Shown: piece after piece, positions 14,000-22,847 of the stretch
How the letters are laid out: every line of letters begins with the position of its first letter
Numbering within the stretch: position 1 is the first letter of the stretch
From: Pelomonas sp052436255
GTDB taxonomy: Bacteria > Pseudomonadota > Gammaproteobacteria > Burkholderiales > Burkholderiaceae_C
DNA length: 64,000 nucleotides
Direction of reading: 5' to 3'
Assembly: GCA_052436255.1 (NCBI GenBank)
Contig: JBQVNP010000011.1
Span: forward strand, 4,243-68,242
The notes under the pieces: model-generated
Seen by the model: the letters and a program-made list of their open reading frames with translations, nothing else
What the model was told of the DNA's origin: nothing
Databases searched by the model: none
Position numbers and translations under genes: made by a program

Positions 14000-16533
14000 G
14001 CGACTACACGGCGTTCCTCCGCCAGAAGATCAAGCTCGCCCAGTTCAAGGGCTTCGAGGTCGACCCGGCCGAGCTGAACCCCAAGCTGAAGCCGCACACG
14101 GCCGACATCGTGCGCTGGGCGCTGTTGGGCGGCCAACGCGCCATCTTCGCCAGCTTCGGCCTGCACAAGACCGTGACGGCGCTGGAGATCATGCGGCTGA
14201 TCGGCAAGCGCCGCGCCGGCGTACGCGCCATCGTCTGCCCGCTGGGCGTGCGCCGCGAGTTCATCGACCAGGCCGCGCAGCACTTCACCGGCGAGTTCGC
14301 GCTGGACGTGCGCTTCGTGAACCGCGACAGCCAGATAGACGACGACCGCACGATCTACCTGACGAACTACGAAGCGGTGCGCGAGGGCAACGTCAACCCG
14401 TCGCGCTGGCTGGCCAGCAACCTGGACGAAGCGAGCGTCTTGCGCAGCTACGGCAGCAAGACCTATCAGGAGTTCCTGCCCGCCTTCCAGCCGGTCGAGT
14501 TCAAGTTCGTGGCCACGGCCACGCCGAGCCCGAACCGCTTCAAGGAGCTGATTCACTACGCGGGTTACCTCGGCGTGATGGACACGGGCCAGGCGCTGAC
14601 GCGGTTCTTCCAGCGCGACAGCGAGAAGGCCGGCAACCTGACCCTCTATCCGCACAAGGAGCAGGAGTTCTGGTTGTGGGTCGCGAGCTGGGCCGTCTTC
14701 ATCCAGCGCCCGAGCGACCTGGGCCACAGCGATGACGGATATGTCCTGCCCGAGCTCGATGTCCGGTACCACGAGGTGCCGAGCGACTACAGCAAGGCCG
14801 GCGAGGAGCGCGACGGCCAGGCTCTGATGTTCACAGACCCGGCCCTAGGCCTGAGCGCCGCGGCGGCCGAGAAGCGCGACAGCATGCCGGCGCGCGTCGC
14901 CAAGGTGGCCGAGATCCTGGCCGCTGATCCTGCTGACCACTTCGTTGTGTGGCACGACCTGGAGGCCGAGCGCCACGCCCTGCAGGCGGCTATCCCCGAG
15001 GCCGTCAGCGTGTGGGGCAACCAGGACCTGACCGAGCGCGAGGACCGTATTGCCGACTTCGGCGACGGCAAGTTCCGCGTCCTGTCCACCAAGCCGGTCA
15101 TCGCCGGCAGCGGCTGCAACTTCCAGCGCCATTGCCACCGCGAGGTCTTCGCCGGCATCGGCTTCAAGTTCAACGACTTCATTCAGTCCGTGCACCGGGT
15201 CCAGCGCTTCGGCCAGGCCCACCCGGTACGCATCGACATCGTCCACACCGAGGCAGAGCGCGAAGTCCTGCGCGAGCTGCTGGCGAAGTGGGCTCAACAC
15301 GACGAGACCCAGACGACCATGACCGAGATCATCCGCAAGTTCGGGCTGAGCCAGCTGGCCATGCAGGAGACGCTGGCGCGCAGCCTGGGCGTCGAGCGCG
15401 TCGTCGTCAGCGGCGACCGCTTCACCGTGGCGAACAACGACTGCGTCGAGGAGGCCAAGGCCCAGCCCGACAACTCGGTCGACCTGATCGTCACGAGCAT
15501 CCCGTTCGCCAACCATTACGAGTACAGCCCCAGCTACAACGACTTCGGCCACACCGAGGACAACGCGCAGTTCTGGGCGCAGATGGACTTCCTCACGCCC
15601 GAGCTGCTGCGCATCCTGAAGCCCGGCCGCATCGCTGCGATCCACGTCAAGGACCGCATCGACTTCGGCAACGTGACCGGCAAGGGCCTGCCCACCGTCA
15701 GCCCGTTTCACGCCGAGACGCTGGCGCACTACGCCGGCATTCGCTCGATGGGCTTGCCCGGCCATGGCTTCGATTACCTCGGGATGATCACCGTCGTCAC
15801 GGACGTGGTGCGCGAGAACAACCAGACCTACCGCCTCGGCTACACGGAGATGCGCAAGGACGGCTCCAAGATGGGCTGCGGCTCGCCTGAGTACATCCTG
15901 CTGTTCCACAAGCCGCAGACCGACCGCTCCAAGGGCTACGCCGACAGCCGAATCAGCAAGCGCATCGAGGACTACAGCCTCGCACGCTGGCAGGTCGATG
16001 CGCATGCCTACTGGCGTTCCAGCGGCAACCGCCTGCTGACCGTCGACGAGCTGGCCAGCCTCGGCCCGGACAAGCTGGCGAAGCTGTTCACGGACTACAG
16101 CCTGACCAAGGTCTACGACTTCGAGGCCCATGTCCAGATCGGGCACGCGCTGGAGCTGCGCGGCGCGCTGCCGTCGACCTTCATGAGCCTGGCCCCGGGG
16201 TCGTGGCACCCGGACGTGTGGCATGACGTGACGCGCATGCTGACGCTCAACAGTGAGCAGAGCCGGCGCGCAGTCGAGAAGCACGTCTGCCCGCTCCAGT
16301 TCGACATCGTCGACCGGCTCATCGAGCGCTACAGCAACAAGGGCGAGCGCGTCTATGACCCATTCTGCGGCCTTGGCACCGTGCCCTACCGGGCAATCCT
16401 GAAGGGCCGCACCGGCGGCGGCAGCGAGCTCAACCCGAACTACTTCACCGACCAGGTGCATTACCTGCGTGCGGCCGAGCGCGAGATCTCGATGCCCAGC
16501 CTGTTCGACGCTTTCGAGCTGGAGGCGGCCTGA
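13996..16533 (+). CDS. SF2 helicase / DNA methyltransferase fusion, 845 aa
   Basis: The N-terminal part is a SNF2-like SF2 ATPase: SFGLHKTVTALE (Walker A, 53-64), LDEAS (143-147), ATATPSPNRF (about 173-182) and motif VI QSVHRVQRFGQ (397-407). The C-terminal part is a beta-class amino-methyltransferase: motif IV TSIPF (500-504) followed by motif I YDPFCGLGT (787-795). GTG 13996 overlaps the preceding TGA. It probably unwinds or translocates on DNA and methylates adenine or cytosine, modifying phage DNA or acting in replication. TSIPF departs from the usual TSPPY/F. Confidence 0.88.
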   Translation: MSDYTAFLRQKIKLAQFKGFEVDPAELNPKLKPHTADIVRWALLGGQRAIFASFGLHKTVTALEIMRLIGKRRAGVRAIVCPLGVRREFIDQAAQHFTGEFALDVRFVNRDSQIDDDRTIYLTNYEAVREGNVNPSRWLASNLDEASVLRSYGSKTYQEFLPAFQPVEFKFVATATPSPNRFKELIHYAGYLGVMDTGQALTRFFQRDSEKAGNLTLYPHKEQEFWLWVASWAVFIQRPSDLGHSDDGYVLPELDVRYHEVPSDYSKAGEERDGQALMFTDPALGLSAAAAEKRDSMPARVAKVAEILAADPADHFVVWHDLEAERHALQAAIPEAVSVWGNQDLTEREDRIADFGDGKFRVLSTKPVIAGSGCNFQRHCHREVFAGIGFKFNDFIQSVHRVQRFGQAHPVRIDIVHTEAEREVLRELLAKWAQHDETQTTMTEIIRKFGLSQLAMQETLARSLGVERVVVSGDRFTVANNDCVEEAKAQPDNSVDLIVTSIPFANHYEYSPSYNDFGHTEDNAQFWAQMDFLTPELLRILKPGRIAAIHVKDRIDFGNVTGKGLPTVSPFHAETLAHYAGIRSMGLPGHGFDYLGMITVVTDVVRENNQTYRLGYTEMRKDGSKMGCGSPEYILLFHKPQTDRSKGYADSRISKRIEDYSLARWQVDAHAYWRSSGNRLLTVDELASLGPDKLAKLFTDYSLTKVYDFEAHVQIGHALELRGALPSTFMSLAPGSWHPDVWHDVTRMLTLNSEQSRRAVEKHVCPLQFDIVDRLIERYSNKGERVYDPFCGLGTVPYRAILKGRTGGGSELNPNYFTDQVHYLRAAEREISMPSLFDAFELEAA

Positions 16534-16736
16534 TGCGCGCGCCCACCGAGCCCACCGACGCGCCGCTGGTCATCCCGGCACGGCCGGCACCTGCGCCGGT
16601 ACCGGCACCGGCAACACCTGACCCAGCGCGTCACTTCGAACTGGGCAACTGGGGCGCGACGCTGCCTGAGGGTCTGGCTGAGAAGCCCGCCGCGCCGGCG
16701 CCGGCTGACGACCTCGGCCCTCCCATCATCTTCTGA
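16533..16736 (+). CDS. Pro/Ala-rich small protein, 67 aa
   Basis: Start overlaps the previous stop (TGATG). The first 40 residues are mostly Pro and Ala (ARPAPAPVPAPATPDPARHF), then ELGNWGATLPEGLAEKPAAP and a hydrophobic end (LGPPIIF). It is probably disordered. It may act as a linker or adaptor of the helicase-methyltransferase. No family is recognised. Confidence 0.45.
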   Translation: MRAPTEPTDAPLVIPARPAPAPVPAPATPDPARHFELGNWGATLPEGLAEKPAAPAPADDLGPPIIF

Positions 16737-16743
16737 GGCTGGC

Positions 16744-17088
16744 ATGGAACAGAGCACCCTAGACCTCCGCCCGCCGGACCTCGCCACCGCTAAGGCCGTG
16801 GGTCATGTGGCTCAGCAGCTGGCCACCGCGCGCGCCGAGCGCGACGTCACCGACTTCCGCTCGCGTGCCGAGGCGGCCGTCCTGGAGCGCTTGCAGGCGG
16901 GCAAGGCCAGCGCGGAGGACCTGACCGACTACGTCCGGTCCTGTGGCATCCCGTTCAAGGACGGTCGCGCCATGGGGAACGTCTACAAGACGATGAAGGA
17001 CCGCGGGCTGATCCGCATCGCCGGTGCCTGCTTGCGCAAGCACGGGAACGGGACCAGCGGCGGGCACATCTGGGAGCGCTGCTCTTGA
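16744..17088 (+). CDS. Winged-helix-like phage protein, 114 aa
   Basis: ATG 16744, eight bases after the previous stop. Residues 45-110 (AVLERLQAGKASAEDLTDYV, then FKDGRAMGNVYKTMKDRGLI, then the Gly/His-rich KHGNGTSGGHIWERC) have the helix-helix-hairpin look of small winged-helix proteins found in phage replication regions. The stop overlaps a TTG start of the next gene. Possible DNA-binding accessory factor. Confidence 0.5.
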   Translation: MEQSTLDLRPPDLATAKAVGHVAQQLATARAERDVTDFRSRAEAAVLERLQAGKASAEDLTDYVRSCGIPFKDGRAMGNVYKTMKDRGLIRIAGACLRKHGNGTSGGHIWERCS

Positions 17089-18098
17089 CCGAGCCATTGA
17101 CTCCTGCCAACTGCGACCTGACGGACTTCGCCTTCATGCCGCTGGACGTGGCGCGCCTGCGCGACTCCGAGTTGGCCTCGAACGAGACGCCCGAGGCCTG
17201 CTGGGCAGCCGTGTTGCTGTGGGCGGCCTCATGGCACCAGGTGCCAGCCGCTTCGATGCCGAAGGATGACAAGTGGATTGCCAAGACCGCCGGCTACGCG
17301 CTGCGGGGCAAGATCGACAAGGCCTGGACCGGCGTGCGCCCAGGCGCCATGCGAGGCTGGATCGAATGCGCCGATGGCCGCCTGTATCACCCTGTCGTGG
17401 CCGAGAAGGCTCGCGAGGCGTGGCAGGCGAAGCTGAAGCAGCGCTGGGGCACCGAGTGCGCGCGTATCAAGAAGCACAACGACCGCCACGAGGGAGCAAA
17501 CGTTCACAAGCCCACCTTTGAAGAGTGGTTTGCCGCAGGCTGTCCCCAAGGACAACCGCTCTTTGTCCCTGGGGACAAAACGGACCCGAGCAAGGGACAA
17601 GGCGGGGAAACGAACTCCAAGAGACAGGGAGAGGGACAGGGACAGGGAGATAAAGATTCCGTTCCTACCGGAACGGGCGGCGAGCCGCCTGTGGACAAGT
17701 CCCCGTCTGAACTCACGAAGGCTGAGCTTTGGCGTGCCGGCAAGTCGCTGCTCGCTGAGCAGGGCCTGCCGGTGGCGCAGTGCGGGTCATTCGTCGGGAA
17801 GCTGGTCACCGACTACGGGGACGACATCGTCATCGCCGCAGTGCGGGCAGCCGTCACGGCGACACCGGCCGACGCCAAGGAATACCTCAAGGCCACCTGC
17901 CAGCGCCTGAAGGGCGAGCGCAAGGACGCCCCGCCACCGGTCACCGTAGCGAGCAATGCCGCCGACATCACCAAGGCCCAGCAGGCAGCCGAAGCGGCCC
18001 GACTCGCTGACCCCGTGGCCAAAGCCGCAGCCGACCTTGCCCGCATCGAGGCAATGAAGAAGCTGGGCCGTCCCGTCAACGAAGGAGCAACTGCATGA
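17085..18098 (+). CDS. DUF1376-family replication-region protein, 337 aa
   Basis: The start is TTG 17085, overlapping the preceding TGA (TTGA). Residues 15-130 fit DUF1376 (FMPLDVARLRDSELASNETP, WAASWHQVPAASMPKDDKWI, GRLYHPVVAEKAREAW), a family found at phage replication-initiator (lambda O) positions. A low-complexity Gly/Gln/Lys linker (GQGGETNSKRQGEGQGQGDK) leads to a C-terminal helical domain (WRAGKSLLAEQGLPVAQCGS). It probably recognises the phage origin, which in lambda lies inside the O gene; the repeats of GGGACA around 17560-17645 are a place to look. Confidence 0.75.
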   Translation: MTEPLTPANCDLTDFAFMPLDVARLRDSELASNETPEACWAAVLLWAASWHQVPAASMPKDDKWIAKTAGYALRGKIDKAWTGVRPGAMRGWIECADGRLYHPVVAEKAREAWQAKLKQRWGTECARIKKHNDRHEGANVHKPTFEEWFAAGCPQGQPLFVPGDKTDPSKGQGGETNSKRQGEGQGQGDKDSVPTGTGGEPPVDKSPSELTKAELWRAGKSLLAEQGLPVAQCGSFVGKLVTDYGDDIVIAAVRAAVTATPADAKEYLKATCQRLKGERKDAPPPVTVASNAADITKAQQAAEAARLADPVAKAAADLARIEAMKKLGRPVNEGATA

Positions 18099-19009
18099 CG
18101 AACACCGCATGCATGGGCGGCTGGTGCGAGAAGCGCGACCGCTGCGGTCACTTCCACGCAGCGAGCCCAGATCAACAACCCAAAGAGCGCCTGTGCCCTC
18201 GCGGCCGCGATGGCGCTGCGCAGATGGAGTCAGCCGATATGACACGCGTTCGTTTTTCCATTGCTGCCCGCGTCGAGCAAGTCCGGGCCGTACTGCGGCC
18301 GCACGGCATCACGCAGGCTGAGATCGGCGCTGCGCTGGCCGTCAACGCTACTTCGCGCATGGTCAAGATCCTGCATGCCGCGGTGGCCGCTGGTGCTGCC
18401 TTCTCGACGCGCGCTCGGGTGTCGTCGGTCATCAAGGTCCCCGAAATGGTCTTCTTTCCGACCGCTGCTGACCGCGACGCTTTCCGGGCCGTGTACGACG
18501 TTGAGATGGCCGCGCGCAAGAAGGCGCGGGATGTCGAGCGGGCTCAGAAGAAGTACCTGCGCAATCGCAGCGCCGAGGTGGCCAAGCGCTCAGCGGCGCG
18601 CGCGGAAGCCAGGGAGCAGCGCGAAGCCAACGCGATTGCAGCGGCCATTGCACGCCGAGACAAGCTCTGTCTTGCGCTGGCCGAAGCTGAGCAGCGCCAG
18701 CAGCGCGCTCGGTTGAACCAGGAGGCTCGGGAGGCCAAGAAGGACCGCGCCAAGGTCGAGGTGAACAAGACTGTTCGCCGCCTGAAGGTCGAAACGAAGG
18801 CAGTGGCCGAGACGCCGATGAAGAAGGGGACGACGGTCGCGGCAGGGCCGAATAGCCGCGGCCCGGCGCACCTGGACGGCGAGCTCGACCTAAGCCAAGC
18901 CAAGATCACGCGCGCCCCGACGCCGCCTGGTCGGTACGACGTCGATAACGCGCCCCGCGTGGTGTCATCCGGTGGCTGCCGCAAGTGGGCAGAGGCGGTG
19001 GCGGCATGA
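18095..19009 (+). CDS. Phage protein with N-terminal Cys/His cluster and coiled coil, 304 aa
   Basis: ATG 18095 overlaps the previous stop (ATGA). Residues 1-35 hold a Cys/His cluster (ACMGGWCEKRDRCGHFH) and a later Cys that could bind zinc. Residues 50-100 (FSIAARVEQVRAVLRPHGIT, AEIGAALAVNATSRMVKIL) look like a helix-turn-helix. Residues about 135-235 are a very basic Ala/Arg/Glu coiled coil. It may be a DNA-binding replication accessory protein. No family is recognised. Confidence 0.55.
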   Translation: MTNTACMGGWCEKRDRCGHFHAASPDQQPKERLCPRGRDGAAQMESADMTRVRFSIAARVEQVRAVLRPHGITQAEIGAALAVNATSRMVKILHAAVAAGAAFSTRARVSSVIKVPEMVFFPTAADRDAFRAVYDVEMAARKKARDVERAQKKYLRNRSAEVAKRSAARAEAREQREANAIAAAIARRDKLCLALAEAEQRQQRARLNQEAREAKKDRAKVEVNKTVRRLKVETKAVAETPMKKGTTVAAGPNSRGPAHLDGELDLSQAKITRAPTPPGRYDVDNAPRVVSSGGCRKWAEAVAA

Positions 19010-19536
19010 GCACACCAGAGACCATCGCCCTCAACCGCGCCCAGCGCCGCGCGATGGAGAAGGCCTCGCGCCGGCCGCCGAAGCCGAAGCGCGCCGACAG
19101 TGTGGACGCTGTGGGCTTTGCGATCAGAAGGGCCCAGCGCGCAATCCAGCCGGTCTCAGCCGACCAGGCGCGCGACCTGGCCATCGCGTATCACGGCGCC
19201 CTGAACGCCATATCCCAGGGCACCGGCAATGCCGAGGACGCCAACACCCTAGCCCTGGCCGCCAACATCGCGCTGATGCTGGTCGAGGCGGGCCTGGGCA
19301 TTGACCAGCTGCCGACCGTCCACGCCGCCCAGGACGCCATCATCAACATGATGCGTCGCGAGCAGCGGACCGGGCGCTTCGGCTTGACCGGGCCCGAACT
19401 GCGGCACCTGCAGGACCTGCTCGACCTTCATGACGCGCAGATCGCCGACCCGGATTGCACCGAGGCCGTCATGTGCGCCGCGCTGGACGAGTGCAAGCGC
19501 CGCAGGGACGCTGGCCGAGTGCTGGGGCTGTCATGA
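19006..19536 (+). CDS. Phage hypothetical protein, 176 aa
   Basis: ATG 19006 overlaps the previous stop (ATGA). The N-terminus is basic (LNRAQRRAMEKASRRPPKPK), and the rest is all-helical (ARDLAIAYHGALNAISQGTG, LRHLQDLLDLHDAQI). It resembles small replication-region proteins of Burkholderiales prophages. No catalytic motif. Coupled on both sides. Confidence 0.55.
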   Translation: MSTPETIALNRAQRRAMEKASRRPPKPKRADSVDAVGFAIRRAQRAIQPVSADQARDLAIAYHGALNAISQGTGNAEDANTLALAANIALMLVEAGLGIDQLPTVHAAQDAIINMMRREQRTGRFGLTGPELRHLQDLLDLHDAQIADPDCTEAVMCAALDECKRRRDAGRVLGLS

Positions 19537-19754
19537 CCTGCCCCGATTGCACCGCTGCGGCCCAGGGCCCGCATTACGTCTACCGAGCCAACTGCGCCGC
19601 GTGCCAAGCGCGCGACATCGCGGGCGGCCCGCTGTTCTTTCGGTGCCGCCAGGCCGGCAAGCAGGACAAGGAATACCGCGCGCTGCTGAAGCTGCGCGGC
19701 GTCACTCACGAGGCTGTCGTGCGCGCCAGCGAGGCGGAAAGGACACCAGCATGA
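19533..19754 (+). CDS. Small zinc-finger-like phage protein, 73 aa
   Basis: ATG 19533 overlaps the previous stop. It has a CxxC pair at residues 3-6 (MTCPDC) and another at about 21-24 (CAAC), then a later single Cys (FFRCRQ). The spacing fits a small zinc ribbon. The C-terminal half is basic and helical. It sits directly before ninB with an ATGA overlap. Confidence 0.6.
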   Translation: MTCPDCTAAAQGPHYVYRANCAACQARDIAGGPLFFRCRQAGKQDKEYRALLKLRGVTHEAVVRASEAERTPA

Positions 19755-20311
19755 ACGCGCTCATGGAACGCACCGCCAGCACGCCTGAGTCCTGGCGCGC
19801 TGCGGCAACTGCGATTTTCCGGGCCGGTGAGGCCATGCTCGAAGCTGGCCAGCGGCCTCACGTCGTGCTTGACGAAGAGGCCGACACGCTGACCCTGCGG
19901 CAAATGCGCTTCATCCACGGGCCGATCCTGCAGCAGATCAGCGAACAGGTTCGGGTCAACGGCGTTCAGTACACCCGCGAGATGTGGAAGATCCACCTGA
20001 AGGACTTGTTCATGCCCGACAAGTTCGAGATGGTGCAGGCGCCCTTTGTGCGCGACAGGAAGACAGGCGCCTGGCGGCCGTCGAAGCGCGAGGTGCCCCG
20101 CAAGCTGCCAAAGAGCCTCAAGGACCTGACCGGCAAGAGCCGATCCGAGTTCATAGACGCTGTGCTCGCCCACGCCGCCACCGCGTGGGGTGTCGAGTTC
20201 GTCTTCATCTTTGACGAACGCGAAGCGGTTCGGTACCGGCCGCCACAGCGCAAGACCAAGCCGGCCCAGCTGCCGGCGCCGGTGGCGCGTGGAGAGGCGG
20301 TGACAGCGTGA
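19751..20311 (+). CDS. ninB: NinB-like recombination protein, 186 aa
   Basis: ATG 19751 overlaps the previous stop. The conserved core is LRQMRFIHGPILQQISEQVR (from about residue 50), then REMWKIHLKDLFMP, and the C-terminal LPKSLKDLTGKSRSEFIDAV with FIFDEREAVRY. This matches the lambda NinB/Orf family, which binds single-stranded DNA and helps RecBCD-independent recombination. It neighbours NinG, as in lambda. Confidence 0.82.
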   Translation: MNALMERTASTPESWRAAATAIFRAGEAMLEAGQRPHVVLDEEADTLTLRQMRFIHGPILQQISEQVRVNGVQYTREMWKIHLKDLFMPDKFEMVQAPFVRDRKTGAWRPSKREVPRKLPKSLKDLTGKSRSEFIDAVLAHAATAWGVEFVFIFDEREAVRYRPPQRKTKPAQLPAPVARGEAVTA

Positions 20312-20391
20312 CGCGCGCAGAGCACCGCCTGGAGATCGCCCGCGGCCTGCTGGGTGTAGAAGCCTACGACAACGCGGCGGCGGAATGCTGA
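20308..20391 (+). CDS. Possible miniprotein between ninB and ninG, 27 aa
   Basis: GTG 20308 overlaps the ninB stop, and the TGA at 20389-20391 overlaps the ninG start region. The product (begins VTRAEHRLEIARGLLGVEAY) is helical. It fills an otherwise empty 73-base gap and may only serve as a coupling leader. Low certainty. Confidence 0.3.
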   Translation: MTRAEHRLEIARGLLGVEAYDNAAAEC

Positions 20392-21080
20392 CGCGCTCCA
20401 AGCCTATGCCCCGCGGCAAGTGCTTCACCCAGAAGCCCCGCGCTCCCATGTCCCGCTCCCCGCTGCGCGCCACGGCGCCGGCCAAGGCCGAGGTGCCGCT
20501 GCTCAAGATGCGGAAGTGCCCAGTCAAGAAGGGCGGCTGCGGCGCCAGCTTCCGCCCGCTGCGCCACGGCCAGCTCGCCTGCCTGGACTGCGCCGTGCCG
20601 GTCGGCAAGTGGCTGGCCACCAGCAAGGCCAAGGCTGCCCACAAGGAAGACATCAAGCAGACCAAGGCAGCGCTGGAGAAGCTCAAGCGCGTGCCCGAGC
20701 TGAAGAAAGAGGCGCAGAAGGCCTTCAATGACTGGGTCCGCGCCCGCGATGCCGGCAAGGCCTGCTTTGTCTGCGGCCGCACGCTGGTGCTGGGCGGCGT
20801 TGGCGGTGGCTTCGATGCTGGCCACATCCGCTCGCGCAGCAACGCCGACAACCTCCGCTTCGACGAGCGCAACGTCCACGGCCAGTGCAAGCCATGCAAC
20901 GCCGTCGGCGCCACGAAGGACTGGCAGATGCGCGAGGCCGCCGACCGCCTACTTGGCCCCGAGGTGGCCGCGGAGCTCTACGCCGACAACAAGCCCATCA
21001 AGTGGCAGCGCGACCAGCTCCGCCAGATCCGCGACGAGAGCCGCGCCAAGCTGGCCGCGCTGAAGAAGTCCAGCCGTTGA
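20385..21080 (+). CDS. ninG: NinG/Rap-like recombination nuclease, 231 aa
   Basis: Matches lambda NinG (Rap), a Holliday-junction and branched-DNA endonuclease. The N-terminal part has a Cys cluster (MRKCPVKKGGCGASF, LACLDCAVPVGKW). The C-terminal part has KACFVCGRTLV, FDAGHIRSRSNADNLRFDER and VHGQCKPCN, an HNH-like zinc fold with His in DAGHIRS. The middle is a Lys-rich coiled coil. ATG 20385. Length is near the family norm. Confidence 0.9.
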   Translation: MLTRSKPMPRGKCFTQKPRAPMSRSPLRATAPAKAEVPLLKMRKCPVKKGGCGASFRPLRHGQLACLDCAVPVGKWLATSKAKAAHKEDIKQTKAALEKLKRVPELKKEAQKAFNDWVRARDAGKACFVCGRTLVLGGVGGGFDAGHIRSRSNADNLRFDERNVHGQCKPCNAVGATKDWQMREAADRLLGPEVAAELYADNKPIKWQRDQLRQIRDESRAKLAALKKSSR

Positions 21081-21110
21081 CCACCCAAACACCCCAACCG
21101 GAGACATGCA

Positions 21111-21311
21111 ATGGCCCCTGACGACCAGCAAGAAAAGAGCCGCGTGCTTGTGGCCGCGCACCTGCGAGCCATGCGCGAGAACTGGCCCATGCAGCTCGAC
21201 ATCCTGGCCTTCAAAGCCAAGATGGCCCGCGCGCGTTATCTCGCTCTGCGCCAGGAGGGCTTCGCCTTCGACGAGGCGCTGCGGCTTTGCCTGGAGGACG
21301 TGAAGCTGTGA
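21111..21311 (+). CDS. Phage hypothetical protein, 66 aa
   Basis: ATG 21111. Helical and charged (LVAAHLRAMRENWPMQLDIL, ARYLALRQEGFAFDEALRLC). The stop overlaps the GTG start of the next gene (GTGA). The form fits a small partner or DNA-binding helper. No family recognised. Confidence 0.5.
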   Translation: MAPDDQQEKSRVLVAAHLRAMRENWPMQLDILAFKAKMARARYLALRQEGFAFDEALRLCLEDVKL

Positions 21312-21991
21312 GCAAGGTCGAAGAGAAGTACCACCGCGCCGCGCAGTCCAGCCACCTGGAAATGCGCCGCACCGACGAAGGCCAGGGCGACGTCGAGACG
21401 ATCATTGCCGCCGGCCTGGCCGAGACGATGGGGATTCTGCTGACCCGGCTGCGCGGGGAGTGGGACGCGGCCGCTGGCGAGGTGGCGCTCACCCAGCGCA
21501 ACGCCAAGCGCCTGCAGGAGGCCCGCGCCGCCGCGGTGAAGGCCGCCACGCCGAGCAAGCCCTTCGACGCCGCCGCCTTCGACCGGGACGCCAGCGCCGA
21601 GCTGCTGACGGCCCGCCTGCTGATCCTCACCGGCCTCCGCAGCCTTGAGCCCGCCAAGCAGGCCCTGTTCCTCTTCGCCCACCGACAGGCGCCGCACAAG
21701 GCCTGCGAGTCCAACGAGGCCGCCCTCGGCAAGCTGGTCGGCCAGGTGCTGGACGTGTGGCTCGACAAGGTCTGCCACCACTGCAACGGCGTGGGCTTTA
21801 CCGGCGGCTACGGCAGCCCACGCCTGATGTGCATGGGCAAGGGCAAGTGTGGCGGCTCTGGCAGCCGGCGCGATGGGCGGCTGGGCGCCAACGAAGCGGA
21901 GCGGCTGTTCGGCCTGTTCTTGCTCAACGTCATGGACAGCCGCTGCGCCGGCTCCATGAAGACTGTTCAACGGAAGACGAGGCAAGGATGA
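21308..21991 (+). CDS. Candidate late antiterminator (Q-like), Cys-rich zinc motif, 227 aa
   Basis: GTG 21308 overlaps the preceding TGA. Residues about 155-188 hold VCHHCNGVGFTGG followed by MCMGKGKCGGSG, a CxxCxGxG-type zinc motif as in Q antiterminators and DnaJ. The rest is helical (ETIIAAGLAETMGILLTRLR; LLILTGLRSLEPAKQALFLF). Position is the argument: downstream of ninB and ninG and about 1.6 kb before a strong promoter followed by a terminator. It could instead be an unrelated zinc protein. Confidence 0.5.
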   Translation: MSKVEEKYHRAAQSSHLEMRRTDEGQGDVETIIAAGLAETMGILLTRLRGEWDAAAGEVALTQRNAKRLQEARAAAVKAATPSKPFDAAAFDRDASAELLTARLLILTGLRSLEPAKQALFLFAHRQAPHKACESNEAALGKLVGQVLDVWLDKVCHHCNGVGFTGGYGSPRLMCMGKGKCGGSGSRRDGRLGANEAERLFGLFLLNVMDSRCAGSMKTVQRKTRQG

Positions 21992-22215
21992 GCGAAGCAA
22001 AGCTGGTCAACAACGGCGAGGCGTCCTACTTCGAGTTCGAGGCCGATGGGCGCAAGGAGCGCCGCGAGGTCGAGATGCGCGAGCTTCGGTACAAGTTCTT
22101 TGAGTCGGATCAGGAATACGCCGTGATGGCGCCGCACCCGGTGCTGGACTCTGACGAGATCCTGGTGACCGACGTCGCTGGCCGCATGCACGTCTTCAAG
22201 GGGCCGCAAGGATGA
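21988..22215 (+). CDS. Phage hypothetical protein, 75 aa
   Basis: ATG 21988 overlaps the previous stop (ATGA) and the stop overlaps the next start. The acidic protein (ASYFEFEADGRKERREVEMR, then HPVLDSDEILVTDVAGRMHV) looks beta-rich. No family recognised. It belongs to the coupled block 21308-22805. Confidence 0.5.
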   Translation: MSEAKLVNNGEASYFEFEADGRKERREVEMRELRYKFFESDQEYAVMAPHPVLDSDEILVTDVAGRMHVFKGPQG

Positions 22216-22805
22216 GACCCACCCAACACCCCAGCAACAAGCGAACCCTGCTTTTTCTCGATGACTTTCAGGCGTCCCCCGGCAACGGGGCAGGCAAGGG
22301 CAGTGCTGCCCTGACGTGGCAGCCAACCGCCGAGCAGCTCGCGAAGATGAACGCAGGAGGATCGGTGACGATCTTCCTTCCTGGATCGTGGACTCGATGG
22401 AGCGGCCCGACGGGCGAGTCGCCAGCAAACGCGGAAGACATCATTGACTTCGTGTGCTGGGATGGCGAGGTGGTGCGCAACGTCACTGCGGGCAGCTGCG
22501 GCTGGCCTCATGTCGGCTCAAGCGGCGACATCGTGGGTTATCGAGTGGTGCGGCCGGCGGCGCTGGAGTTCGTGGACGCCGAGGTCCGCCGCGTCGACGT
22601 TCGCACGATGAACCTCTACTTCGCCCGCTGGAAAACGGCTGGCGGCTTCGGCCTCACCGCAACCGTTGCCGCGAACACCGAATCGGAAGCGCTGGCCGAG
22701 CTGGCGCTGAGCGATTCCGAGACCCTGGAACTCATCGAGGCCGTGGGCACCATGCGCGGGGAACGGTACACGCGGCCGACGACCATCAGCAGGGATTCCC
22801 TGTGA
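22212..22805 (+). CDS. Phage hypothetical protein, 197 aa
   Basis: ATG 22212 overlaps the preceding stop. Contains LAKMNAGGSVTIFLPGSWTR, then AEDIIDFVCWDGEVVRNVTA, and VDVRTMNLYFARWKTAGGFG. The mixed alpha/beta composition and Trp content suggest a globular cytoplasmic protein. The junction of the N-terminal half and the second half could be a recombination point. Function unknown. Confidence 0.5.
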   Translation: MRPTQHPSNKRTLLFLDDFQASPGNGAGKGSAALTWQPTAEQLAKMNAGGSVTIFLPGSWTRWSGPTGESPANAEDIIDFVCWDGEVVRNVTAGSCGWPHVGSSGDIVGYRVVRPAALEFVDAEVRRVDVRTMNLYFARWKTAGGFGLTATVAANTESEALAELALSDSETLELIEAVGTMRGERYTRPTTISRDSL

Positions 22806-22847
22806 CCCATCACCAACCGCGCCAAGAGGGCGAACGAAAGGAAGACC

